In this document: positions 16,793-24,893 of the stretch, piece by piece
Layout of the letters: each line of letters begins with the position of its first letter
How positions within the stretch are numbered: position 1 is the first letter of the stretch
DNA from: Eubacterium sp. An11
Lineage (GTDB): Bacteria; Bacillota; Clostridia; Lachnospirales; Lachnospiraceae
Length of the DNA: 64,000 nucleotides
Direction of reading: 5' to 3'
Assembly: GCF_002161065.1 (NCBI RefSeq)
Contig: NZ_NFLV01000008.1
Location: 62,001-126,000 of the forward strand
Translations under genes and position numbers: made by a program
The notes under the pieces: model-generated
Databases searched by the model: none
What the model was told of the DNA's origin: nothing
The model's input: only the letters and a program-made list of their open reading frames with translations

Positions 16793-18086
16793 GTGTCTTT
16801 AAATCCTCCTCCCTGTGATGAATTCACTACAAAAGAATCCGGGTTCCGGGAAAACCTGGTCAGCCCGCTGGCCCACACCTTCGTCTCTTTGCCGGACAGT
16901 ACAAAGGCCCGGAGATCTGCCTTACGTTTCACAATCTCGCCGTCCTCGCTGACATCCATATCCTGGAAATCGATGACTTCCTAGGCGATAAACCGGCGGG
17001 ATTCTTTTTGGATCAGCTCTTTCATCTCCGAAAGTTTCTCCCTGCTCAGCGTATTTCCAAAAATCACTCCGTAACCTCCGGCCTCCGCCACATCCTTAAT
17101 GACCAGATTCTCCAGATGATCAAGCACATAATTCCTGTCCTCCTCAAAGAACGGCAGATAGGTCGGCGCATTTTTAAGCACCGGTTCCTGGTCAAGATAA
17201 TAACGGATCATCTTCGGCACAAAATAGTAGATGCCCTTATCGTCGCCGATACCGTTGCCCGGCGCATTGACGATGGCCACATGGCCGCTGCGGTACACGT
17301 CCATGATATTCGGAATACCGATGAGCGATTCCGGAAGAAATGTCATGGGATCCAGATATTCATCGGAAATTCTCCGGTAAATCACTCCCACCTTCTGTTT
17401 TTTCTCCCGGTAATCCCTGTAATACAGATAATTATCTTCCACAAACAGCTCCGAGCAGGTGGCCAGCTCACTGCCGGTCCGCTCTGCCAGATAGGAATGT
17501 TCAAAATAGGCGGCATTATAACGTCCTGGCGTCATGATAACAGGAATTCCTCCCGTGTTGACCCAGGCCAGAGTCTCTTTCAGCAGCGAAGCATAATTTC
17601 TGTTATCCACAATGGGCGTGTTACTGAAAGTCGCCGGTGAGACTCTCCGGCAGATCTCCCGGGCGATGAGCGGATAAGAAACGCCGGACGGAATCCTCAG
17701 ATTATCTTCCAGTATGTACCATTCCTGGTCTTTTCCAAGGACGAGATCGATGCCCGAAATATGGCTGTAAATGCCCTTTGGCGGACAGATTCCATCACAT
17801 TCCGGAAGATAACCGGAAGACGTAAAGACAAATTCTTCCGGAATAATCTTATCTTTTATGATCTTTTTTCTCCGTAAATGTCTCTCAAAAACAGATTCAG
17901 TGCATCCACTCTCTGTGTCAGACCTTTTTCCAGCTTCTTAAAATCCTCATGGGATATCACTCTGGGAATCGCGTCGAAAGGAAACAGCTGCTCATGAAAT
18001 TCTCCGTTTTTATAAATTCCAAACTTCACACCATATCTTGCCATCAGACGGTTGATTCCCTCCGCATGCTCCATCAATTCTTTCAT
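16774..18086 (-). pseudogene. Circularly permuted ATP-grasp protein (DUF404/DUF407), frameshift plus nonsense codon
   Basis: The repaired gene has 437 codons. The N-terminal piece (18086 to 17856) has GIYKNGEFHEQLFPFDAIPR and GLTQRVDALNLFLRDIYGE, then derails at a six-A run at 17864-17869; one more A restores KIIKDKIIPEEFVF. The second piece carries HISGIDLVLGKDQEWYILEDN, RIPSGVSYPLIARE and GDDKGIYYFVP, the ATP-grasp core. A TAG at 16981-16983 follows SRRFIA, where homologues have QEVIDFQDM, and the frame then continues to TAG 16774. ATG 18086 is supported by AAGGAGGG 7 bases upstream. These proteins are predicted to make amide bonds (amidoligases). The downstream partner genes are intact. 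Confidence 0.87.
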
Positions 18087-18109
18087 CTCTGTTCCCTCCT
18101 TCAAAAAGA

Positions 18110-18141
18110 AAAGGCGCTCAGAACCATATATTCTGAGCGCC
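18110..18141 (-). terminator. Terminator of the amino-acid oxidase/permease operon
   Basis: GGCGCTCAGAA pairs with TTCTGAGCGCC around a 7-base loop, followed by a T-rich tract on the minus strand. It separates this operon from the ATP-grasp cluster. Confidence 0.85.
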
Positions 18142-18164
18142 CTCGCCTTATATTCTTCTTTTCT

Positions 18165-19604
18165 CTAATAATCTACTACATGAAGATGGGCGTTGTCAAC
18201 TTTTATCTGATGTTCTTTTCTTTTTCTTGCCACCTGGTAGGCGTCATTTTCCATGGCCATCACCTGATGGACCGGAAGCGGTTTAAAGAGGGCCAGCTTC
18301 ATGACCTTCTTGATCCAGACGGCTGAATAGATCCCCAGCGCCAGGAAAATGATGGCGCAGATCATATAAATCCGAAGTCTCGTGGCCGGGTCAGAATCAA
18401 TGTTTATGATCATAAATACATTTCCTGCCGCGCCGATGACCGGACAGAGGATGCCTCCTGGCGTTTTGAATGTCCGGGGAGCTTTCGGAAGCCGGTGTCT
18501 TAAGATCAGCACGTTAATGTTGGAAATGATGTAGGCGATCATCCAGAACACGCTGCCAATGAGAATCAGGAAAGATAACTGATTGGTGGTGGATAGTCCC
18601 GTGGCGTTGATGACGATCATCACTCCGCCGATGGAAAGAATACCCACGTAAGGCGCGCCTTTTTTATTTTTCCGTCCAAATACTGCCGGGAGCAGGTTGA
18701 TCTTCGCCATTCCCGCACAGATATAGGACAGGGAACTGATGACCGAATTGACGGTGCTGACCACGGCGAAGATGGACACCAGCGCCATCCAGATCACGCC
18801 GGCATTACCAAGGAGAGACCGTCCGTAAAGCACATGGGGAGAATTATCAGCCGCCAGCACTTCCCACGGCGTGTAATTGTGCATGCCAAGCACCACCAGC
18901 ACTTCCATGACACAGACAATAATCAGACTTAAGATCATACCCAGCGGAACATTTCTCCGGGGATTTTTCACGTCCTTCGAGATCGGGATGATAAACTCGC
19001 ATCCCAGAAACAGGAAAAACGCCAGACCCACATAGGAGAAAATCTCTCCGAAATTCATGGTCAGTACCAGCGGTTGTTCTACTTTTGTTCCGGTACCGAT
19101 GCCGAAAATACCCAGCAGTCCCAGGATAACCAGGGAAAAGATCAGGCCGTAGGCCACCAGGTTCTGTATCTTCGCGAAGATATCCAGTCCGTTTAAGTTG
19201 GCGGCGATCAGTACCACCAGCAGGATGACACAGAATACATTGGAGGGGATTCCTGTGTTTAATACACTGTTCATGGTATTTCCAAACATGGCGCATTCCA
19301 CACTGCCGCAGATGGTGTTGCACACCAGATATCCGCCTACCATGGAGATAATGGCGGCGAAGGGACCCATACAGGCCAGTGTATACTGCGCCAGGCCGCC
19401 TGTCAGATTCGGCATCAGCGCATTGAGCTCCGATAAGGACAATGCCGTCATGATATTGACAAAACAGGCAATGACCATGGCGATGATAAAGCTGATTCCC
19501 AGACTGCCGGCGCCCTGTCCCAAAGACATCAGACAGCTGGTCGCCACGATCAGCCCGACGCCTACTGCTATGACACTGGGCAGCCCCAATTTCTTTTCAT
19601 TCAT
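18165..19604 (-). CDS. APC-superfamily amino acid permease
   Basis: A 479-residue protein with about 12 membrane helices. It opens LPSVIAVGVGLIVATSCLMSLGQGAG, the TM1 glycine-rich unwound segment of APC carriers, and contains the TM6-like motif AFFLFLGCEFIIPIS. It should import the substrate of the oxidase encoded upstream. GGGAGG about 9 bases before the ATG is a good ribosome-binding site. It is the last gene of the operon, 30 bases after the P-II gene, and ends in TAG just before a terminator. Confidence 0.9.
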   Translation of the reverse strand: MNEKKLGLPSVIAVGVGLIVATSCLMSLGQGAGSLGISFIIAMVIACFVNIMTALSLSELNALMPNLTGGLAQYTLACMGPFAAIISMVGGYLVCNTICGSVECAMFGNTMNSVLNTGIPSNVFCVILLVVLIAANLNGLDIFAKIQNLVAYGLIFSLVILGLLGIFGIGTGTKVEQPLVLTMNFGEIFSYVGLAFFLFLGCEFIIPISKDVKNPRRNVPLGMILSLIIVCVMEVLVVLGMHNYTPWEVLAADNSPHVLYGRSLLGNAGVIWMALVSIFAVVSTVNSVISSLSYICAGMAKINLLPAVFGRKNKKGAPYVGILSIGGVMIVINATGLSTTNQLSFLILIGSVFWMIAYIISNINVLILRHRLPKAPRTFKTPGGILCPVIGAAGNVFMIINIDSDPATRLRIYMICAIIFLALGIYSAVWIKKVMKLALFKPLPVHQVMAMENDAYQVARKRKEHQIKVDNAHLHVVDY

Positions 19605-19634
19605 ACATATCGCCTCCCTGTCAGGTTTCTTCCG

Positions 19635-19982
19635 CTATACCAGCGCGGAAGTGCCTTCTTCTCCGGTACGGATCCTGATAATATTGCTGACATCGGAAAT
19701 AAAAATCTTGCCATCCCCGATATGTCCTGTATACAGTTCTTTTTTCACCACATCAACCACGGAATCAATCTTTTCATTTTCCACGTAGAGAATGATCATC
19801 TGCTTTGGCAGAAGCTCCATATCTTCCACCACATCAGCGGCATATTCATAAGTTCCTTTCTGTGTACCGCAGCCCATGGCCTGCAGCACGGTCATACCGT
19901 GAACGCCGATTTTGCTCAAAGCATGTTTCAAAGCAGCCAGACGATACATCGATGTGATTATTTCAATTCTTGACATTTCCAT
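19635..19982 (-). CDS. P-II family signalling protein
   Basis: A 115-residue P-II-like trimeric signalling protein. The T-loop region reads MGCGTQKGTYEYAADVVED, and the C-terminal signature GHIGDGKIFISDV and IRIRTGEEG is nearly canonical. P-II proteins sense ATP/ADP and 2-oxoglutarate and control transporters or enzymes by direct contact. Encoded between an oxidase and a permease rather than beside amtB or glnA, it may gate this amino acid transporter. I chose ATG 19982 over the in-frame GTG three codons upstream because AGGAGA would touch that GTG. Confidence 0.88.
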   Translation of the reverse strand: MEMSRIEIITSMYRLAALKHALSKIGVHGMTVLQAMGCGTQKGTYEYAADVVEDMELLPKQMIILYVENEKIDSVVDVVKKELYTGHIGDGKIFISDVSNIIRIRTGEEGTSALV

Positions 19983-20009
19983 AGTAGTCACTCTCCTATC
20001 TATATTTTT

Positions 20010-21137
20010 TTAAGCTTTCGCCCGAAAGCGGTCATATCGAAGTTCATGCAGATCCACTGCCGTTGGCTCATGGAGAGCCAGCTGGGAAAGCACCGTTCCC
20101 ACTGCCGGCGCGATACCAAAACCATGTCCGGAAAATCCGCAGGCAAGAATCAAACCAGGCACCTCCGAAACCGTGCTGATGACCGGCACTTTATCGGCGC
20201 AGAGGTCCATCCAGCCGGCCCAGGTCCGCACGATCTTGGCATCCCTGAGCACCGGAAAATATTTGATAATCCCCCGGCAGGTACTCGGTGCGGATATACT
20301 GTTGGTCACCGGCGTATGATTATCCTTGGTAAATCCTTCAAGACCGGAAGTTCCGCCGAATACAAAGGAACCGTGTTTGGTCTGATGTCCGTAAAAATCC
20401 GCTTCCGCTGTGCCGAGCATCTGATCAAACATCGGCGGCTGCGCCTCCGTGACCAGGGCTTCCAGCATGGCCGGCTGCATCGGGATATCAATCCCCACGG
20501 TGGCAGCGATCTCTCTGCTGCCCAGACCGGCGGCAAGGATCACCGTGTCGCCTTCGTACACATTGTCCTTCGTGATCACCTGGCGGAGATGCCCTTTGAT
20601 TTTTCGCAGAGCGACCACCGGTTCTTCCGTGATAAATCGGGCGCCCAGCCGGCGGGCCATCTTATAATACCCCAGGGTCGTGGTCAGCGGATTGGCGTGG
20701 CCGTCGGTCGGACACCAGCTGGCGCCAATGACTTCATCCGATAAATACGGATTGATGACACGGACTTCGTCTCCGTCGATCATCCGCACATCAAGGCCGC
20801 AGGCTTTCGCCCGGTCGGTAAGTCCCTGTAAGATTTCCAGATGTTTTTCCGTTTTTCCCAGACGAAGATTGCCGTCCTGATGATATTCACAGTCCACTTC
20901 CAGCTCCTCGGAAAGGGTCGGCCACAGGTTCTTTATGCCGTACATAGCCAGGGGAAGTTCTCTTGGATCACGTCCGGACTGACGTACGCCGCCTCCGTTG
21001 CGGCTGGAACCTCCGTTTCCGATATCTTTGCTGCCTTCCAGTACAAGGACAGAACAGCCTTTTTTTGTGAGATAATAGGCAGCGGCACAGCCGATGATCC
21101 CTCCGCCTACGATAATAACATCCGCATGATTGTTCAT
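20010..21137 (-). CDS. FAD-dependent amine/amino-acid oxidase subunit (HcnC/SoxB/opine-oxidase beta type)
   Basis: A 375-residue DAO-family flavoprotein. The dinucleotide-binding motif is ADVIIVGGGIIGCAAAYYL, followed by the FAD-contact GGSSRNGGGVRQSGRD, and the C-terminal signature LILACGFSGHGFGIAPAVG is typical of DadA/glycine-oxidase-like subunits. Together with the HcnB-like and [2Fe-2S] subunits it resembles HcnABC and opine oxidases, which oxidise glycine or N-carboxyalkyl amino acids. I chose ATG 21137 (GGGAGGTG 7 bases upstream); the longer frame would run through the previous gene. Confidence 0.88.
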   Translation of the reverse strand: MNNHADVIIVGGGIIGCAAAYYLTKKGCSVLVLEGSKDIGNGGSSRNGGGVRQSGRDPRELPLAMYGIKNLWPTLSEELEVDCEYHQDGNLRLGKTEKHLEILQGLTDRAKACGLDVRMIDGDEVRVINPYLSDEVIGASWCPTDGHANPLTTTLGYYKMARRLGARFITEEPVVALRKIKGHLRQVITKDNVYEGDTVILAAGLGSREIAATVGIDIPMQPAMLEALVTEAQPPMFDQMLGTAEADFYGHQTKHGSFVFGGTSGLEGFTKDNHTPVTNSISAPSTCRGIIKYFPVLRDAKIVRTWAGWMDLCADKVPVISTVSEVPGLILACGFSGHGFGIAPAVGTVLSQLALHEPTAVDLHELRYDRFRAKA

Positions 21138-21141
21138 GGCA

Positions 21142-21459
21142 TCACACCTCCCTTTCCTCATTTGCCAGAATATACATTTCCGTCGGCCGCATCGGCGCCC
21201 GGGAGGTCGCCGGTTCCAGGCACGCCGGAGATACATTCAGTTCACGGGCTACAATACTTTTTACCAGTTTTGAACAGGTCTGGCCCTGACAAAGTCCCAT
21301 GCCGGCCCGCAGGTAACGCCGGATTTCCGCGATGGTAAACATTCCGTCGTGGACCGCCTGACGGATTTCTCCTTTTGTCACTTCCTCACACCGGCAGATG
21401 ATCATATCGTCATCCGGCGCCGGTACAAATGGTCCGATATCTCTTGATCTGTCATTCAT
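21142..21459 (-). CDS. BFD-like [2Fe-2S]-binding protein
   Basis: A 105-residue protein with the four-cysteine BFD motif: MIICRCEEVTKGEI supplies CxC, and GMGLCQGQTCSKLV supplies CxxxxC. Such domains often sit at the C-terminus of HcnB-type subunits but here form a separate gene. It overlaps the HcnB-like gene by 4 bases and is followed 4 bases later by the HcnC-like subunit, so all three are probably made in fixed ratio. It should relay electrons between the two flavoproteins. Confidence 0.9.
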   Translation of the reverse strand: MNDRSRDIGPFVPAPDDDMIICRCEEVTKGEIRQAVHDGMFTIAEIRRYLRAGMGLCQGQTCSKLVKSIVARELNVSPACLEPATSRAPMRPTEMYILANEEREV

Positions 21460-23078
21460 TCTGCTGATCCTCCTTCCCTTACAGCATCCTTTCCTTCCCG
21501 GGAAGGATTCTTATAAAACCGGGCTTTCATGGCCATTTCAGCCGGTACTTTTATGGTAAGAAGCGCCGTCTGATCAAAGGCTTTCGCCGTCTTTATATCA
21601 AGAACACTGGCTTCACAAAGTTCTTTTCCGTCCCGTCCCAGCGCCATTCCTGTCTCTCCCTTCTCCGGAAGCGGCAGAAATTCATAGGGCAGTGTCACGC
21701 TGGCAAAACCGTCGCCAATATCATCGTCGACCAGGAACACTGCCTGACCGGAGCAGGCGGCCACACACATGCCGCATCCGATACATGCTGCGTCATCCAC
21801 CACAAACGGCAGTGCTGTGATATTATCTCCGATGGAAATGCATCCTTTCGGACAGGCATCCTGACAAGGATTACACGGAATGTTCTGCGTACATTCCATG
21901 ACCGGATGGACGCCGACTCTCTTTGTCACGCCAGGAAAACGCATAATCTCATCCTCCGCCACAAAGCCGTGTTTTAACAGATTCTCAGAAACCGGGATTC
22001 CTTCTTCCGTGGTCTCGATTTTCTTTCCTTTCTGTCCCGGTGCGAACATTCCCTGGCGGAGGCTAAAAAGCTGACCTTCCAGCATGTTCTTTCCTGTCTC
22101 TGCCTCCGCTCCGTCCACATATCCAAGATATCTCGCCGCCGCCAGGCCGGCCATTCTTCCCTCGATCATGGCGGAGCTGGCCTCCTCGATACCGGAGACA
22201 TCGCCGGCCACAAAGATTCCCGGAACGGACGTCTGGCCCTCTTCATCACAGACCGGCACCTGACCGCCCTTCGCTGGATCATCTTCCATCTGGCAGCCTG
22301 CCATTTTCAACAGCTGGGACATCGGGGAGAGTCCCACCGCCAGACAGATGGTATCCACATCGAAATGTTTCTCCGTTCCCGGCACAAACTGAAAATGTTC
22401 ATCCACCTGGGCGATCGTGACACCGGTGACACAGTCCTCGCCTTCCGCCTCCACGATGGTGTGGCTTAAATAAAACGGAACGCCGGTTCTGGCTACTTTG
22501 GCCGCGTGAACGCCGTAGCCGCCCACCTGCGGCGCCGCATCCACGAGAGCTACCACCTCACAGCCGCACTGGAGCAGCTGAAAACTTACCACCAGACCTA
22601 CATTTCCGGTACCAAGCATCAAAATCCTGCTGCCGGGTTTTACACCGTGCAGATTCATCATGGTCTGGGCCGCTCCGGCTCCGATGACGCCGGGAAGTGT
22701 CCAGCCCGGGAAGGTGACCATATTTTCCGAAGCGCCGGTGGCCACGAGGATGGCGTCCCCTTTATAATGGAAGAGTTTCTCTCCGATCTTTACAGTGACT
22801 TCTTTATCAAGATAGAGCCCCTCCACGGTGGCGCCCAGCACCACTTTGACGCCGGCGTCCGCCGCTTCTTTCAGAAGCTGCTGGCCGATGCGGAATCCGC
22901 GGATTTTCGCTTTATGTTCTTTGGAACCAAAAAATTTATGTATCTGTTTAAACAACTGTCCGCCCGGACGATCATTTTCATCAAAAACCACCACGCGCAT
23001 TCCTTTCCTCGCCCCTTCAATGGCTGCGGAAAGTCCTGCCGGGCCGGCGCCCACAACAATCAAATCAAATCTTTCCAT
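21456..23078 (-). CDS. FAD/NAD(P)-binding oxidoreductase with ferredoxin domain (HcnB/opine-oxidase alpha type)
   Basis: A 540-residue subunit. The N-terminal FAD site is DLIVVGAGPAGLSAAIEGAR, the NAD(P)-like site is ILMLGTGNVGLVVSFQLL, and the second FAD contact is IFVAGDVSGIEEAS. After residue about 400 come clustered cysteines (CNPCQDACPKGC and CIGCGMCVAACSG), consistent with two [4Fe-4S] clusters. HcnB homologues often lack this bacterial-ferredoxin insert, which suggests electrons leave to an anaerobic acceptor rather than oxygen. The C-terminal tail is an unusual extra 70 residues. It overlaps the BFD gene by 4 bases. Confidence 0.88.
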   Translation of the reverse strand: MERFDLIVVGAGPAGLSAAIEGARKGMRVVVFDENDRPGGQLFKQIHKFFGSKEHKAKIRGFRIGQQLLKEAADAGVKVVLGATVEGLYLDKEVTVKIGEKLFHYKGDAILVATGASENMVTFPGWTLPGVIGAGAAQTMMNLHGVKPGSRILMLGTGNVGLVVSFQLLQCGCEVVALVDAAPQVGGYGVHAAKVARTGVPFYLSHTIVEAEGEDCVTGVTIAQVDEHFQFVPGTEKHFDVDTICLAVGLSPMSQLLKMAGCQMEDDPAKGGQVPVCDEEGQTSVPGIFVAGDVSGIEEASSAMIEGRMAGLAAARYLGYVDGAEAETGKNMLEGQLFSLRQGMFAPGQKGKKIETTEEGIPVSENLLKHGFVAEDEIMRFPGVTKRVGVHPVMECTQNIPCNPCQDACPKGCISIGDNITALPFVVDDAACIGCGMCVAACSGQAVFLVDDDIGDGFASVTLPYEFLPLPEKGETGMALGRDGKELCEASVLDIKTAKAFDQTALLTIKVPAEMAMKARFYKNPSREGKDAVREGGSAE

Positions 23079-23089
23079 CTCTCTTCACC

Positions 23090-23416
23090 TCACATTTCCT
23101 TCTTTGCGCTGACCCCGTACTGGGTTCGAACATCCATACCCTCTCTCAGAGGTGTGACACAGGTGCGGATATTCGGCTTGCCGTCCACCACCATGACACA
23201 GTCCGTACAGCGCCCGATGGCACAGAAGATGCCGCGAGGCTTATGGGCCCGTTTCGTATAGCGGTGTACCATGACGCCCGCCGCTTTGAGGGCTGCCGCG
23301 ATGGGTTCTCCCTCACAGCCATACAGCGTCTTTCCGTCATAGGTGAAAGCCACCTGTCTTCCCTTTTCTATTTCCCCCAAAATGGGATGTTCCGTAATTC
23401 TTCTTTCCATATCCAT
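23090..23416 (-). CDS. [2Fe-2S] ferredoxin-like subunit (HcnA/SoxA N-terminal type)
   Basis: A 108-residue plant-type ferredoxin-fold protein (Fer2_4). The cluster ligands appear in YGCEGEPIA, GIFCAIGRCTDCVMVVDG and RTCVTPL. It corresponds to the small subunit of HcnABC and opine or sarcosine oxidase complexes. It lies 11 bases before the HcnB-like gene. Confidence 0.9.
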   Translation of the reverse strand: MDMERRITEHPILGEIEKGRQVAFTYDGKTLYGCEGEPIAAALKAAGVMVHRYTKRAHKPRGIFCAIGRCTDCVMVVDGKPNIRTCVTPLREGMDVRTQYGVSAKKEM

Positions 23417-23432
23417 TTGCGCGGCCTCCTTC

Positions 23433-24578
23433 CTACGCCAGCTGCGGCTGATTCCACAGGTTAAGTTTCGTTCCGATTCCCCGTTTCAGGGCGTTTCGAT
23501 AACAGACAGTGCCCCAGGCCACATCTTCCACCGGCATGCCTCCCACGGAATAAACCACGATCTCATCTTTCCTGCGGTGAACCGGAACCTTTCCGGTGAT
23601 CACATCTCCCAGATCATCCACCTGATCTTTTGTCATTTTTCCGTCATGTATCAGATCCATACAGTGAACTGTCGGAATCGGAATAGATTCATAGGCCGGA
23701 TACGGCATCTCATCTTCCCATGCCTCGTAAAGCATGATATTATCCGCCACATTTCTTGCCCTGTGGATGAGAAAATCATCATCAAATCTGGCCGCTGCCG
23801 GACAGCTTAATACGGCTCCCGGTTTGATCCACTCTTCCTTAATGTACGGATACTGGGAAATGTCTCCCGTCGGACTTGAGGTGGCGATACTCACAATGTC
23901 GCTGTCTCTGACTGCTTCCTCATCAGTTCCCACGATACGGATCTCTTTTACAGACGGATAAGATTCCTTTACAAACTCTGCAAACTCTGCTGCGGATTTA
24001 GACTTCAGGCTGCTTCCTTTGATCTTTACTTTTTTGATGGAAGGCCGCACCGCCATGGCCGCAGCGAAGGCCGTCTTTCCCATAACGCCAGGTCCGATGA
24101 TTCCAACCGTGTCCGCATCCTCTCTGGCAAAATACTTAAATCCGACTCCCGGCACCGCCCCGGTCCGGTACGCGCTTAAAATATTGGCGGACATATAAGC
24201 CACCGGAGCGCCGGTATCCTTGTCATTTAAGGTCAGCATGAGAATGGAGCGTGGCAGGCCCTTTTTGTGGTTCTCGATGTTGGATCCGTACCACTTCATA
24301 CCCGCCATATCGAACTTGCCGCCCAGATACGCCGGCATGGCCATGAACCGCCGGTCCGGCCCGTCTGTTGGCATGTTCGGGAACGGAGACGATTCCGGAA
24401 ATACCATCATCACACCGTGGGAATTACCGTTAGCGCCGCCCATACGGTAGTCGCCCTTCTTCATGAGCCGGAACATTTCCTCAATGGCTCCGATGCATCC
24501 CGGCATATCCTTCACGCCGGCTTTCACCATGTCTTCTTCATTCAAATATAAAAAATCAACTTCTGGATATACGCTCAT
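23433..24578 (-). CDS. Ornithine cyclodeaminase/mu-crystallin family protein
   Basis: A 381-residue protein. The catalytic-domain lysine region is AGMKWYGSNIENHKKGLPR, followed by YMSANILSAYRTGAVPGVG, and the NAD-binding loop is TVGIIGPGVMGKTAF. Members remove an amino group (ornithine to proline), reduce cyclic imines, or act on opine-type secondary amines. As the first gene of an operon with HcnABC-like subunits it probably prepares or finishes the same substrate; NCBI names similar proteins tyramine oxidase subunit B, which I cite from memory. A good AAGGAG precedes the ATG. Confidence 0.85.
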   Translation of the reverse strand: MSVYPEVDFLYLNEEDMVKAGVKDMPGCIGAIEEMFRLMKKGDYRMGGANGNSHGVMMVFPESSPFPNMPTDGPDRRFMAMPAYLGGKFDMAGMKWYGSNIENHKKGLPRSILMLTLNDKDTGAPVAYMSANILSAYRTGAVPGVGFKYFAREDADTVGIIGPGVMGKTAFAAAMAVRPSIKKVKIKGSSLKSKSAAEFAEFVKESYPSVKEIRIVGTDEEAVRDSDIVSIATSSPTGDISQYPYIKEEWIKPGAVLSCPAAARFDDDFLIHRARNVADNIMLYEAWEDEMPYPAYESIPIPTVHCMDLIHDGKMTKDQVDDLGDVITGKVPVHRRKDEIVVYSVGGMPVEDVAWGTVCYRNALKRGIGTKLNLWNQPQLA

Positions 24579-24592
24579 TTCTTCTCCTTTCC

Positions 24593-24733
24593 TGACGCAC
24601 CCGCTGCGTCAATCCTGGTGGATTTGGAAGTTGTTTACTTCCAAACTTACTACCTCTTTTCTTTACTTATTAAAAGAGAAAAGGCGCCGGAAATCTTGTT
24701 CCAACGCCTTTGTTCTTACGGTTTTAAAGTTTA
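24593..24733 (-). promoter_or_regulatory. Structured leader with intrinsic terminator ahead of the oxidase operon
   Basis: On the minus strand a TGG-TAAACT extended -10 lies at 24733-24728. The leader then forms three stems. Bases 24711-24680 form a 13-bp stem (AAAGGCGTTGGAA with TTCCGGCGCCTTT) followed by TTTTCTCTTTT, a complete terminator. Bases 24645-24623 form TTTGGAAGT/ACTTCCAAA. Bases 24611-24593 form TGACGCA/TGCGTCA just before the ribosome-binding site. AraC has its own terminator farther upstream, so the first stem looks like an attenuator of this operon. The ligand or factor is unknown. Confidence 0.55.
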
Positions 24734-24813
24734 CCACGAATCCGGGAAAAAAATTGTAAAAATCGGAACTACCACTTCTTCTGTCCCAAGTCTTTTCCAT
24801 ATTCCCTGAAAAT

Positions 24814-24852
24814 AAGAAAGACTCCTGCGGGAAAGCCACAGAAGTCCTTCTT
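24814..24852 (-). terminator. Terminator of the AraC-family gene at 24894
   Basis: A 17-bp stem with a few G-U pairs (AAGAAGGACTTCTGTGG with CCCGCAGGAGTCTTTCTT on the minus strand), followed by TTATTTTC. Confidence 0.8.
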
Positions 24853-24893
24853 TTGTCTTCGCTGTTTGTGATTTTTTTATATTTACCGGCCTC

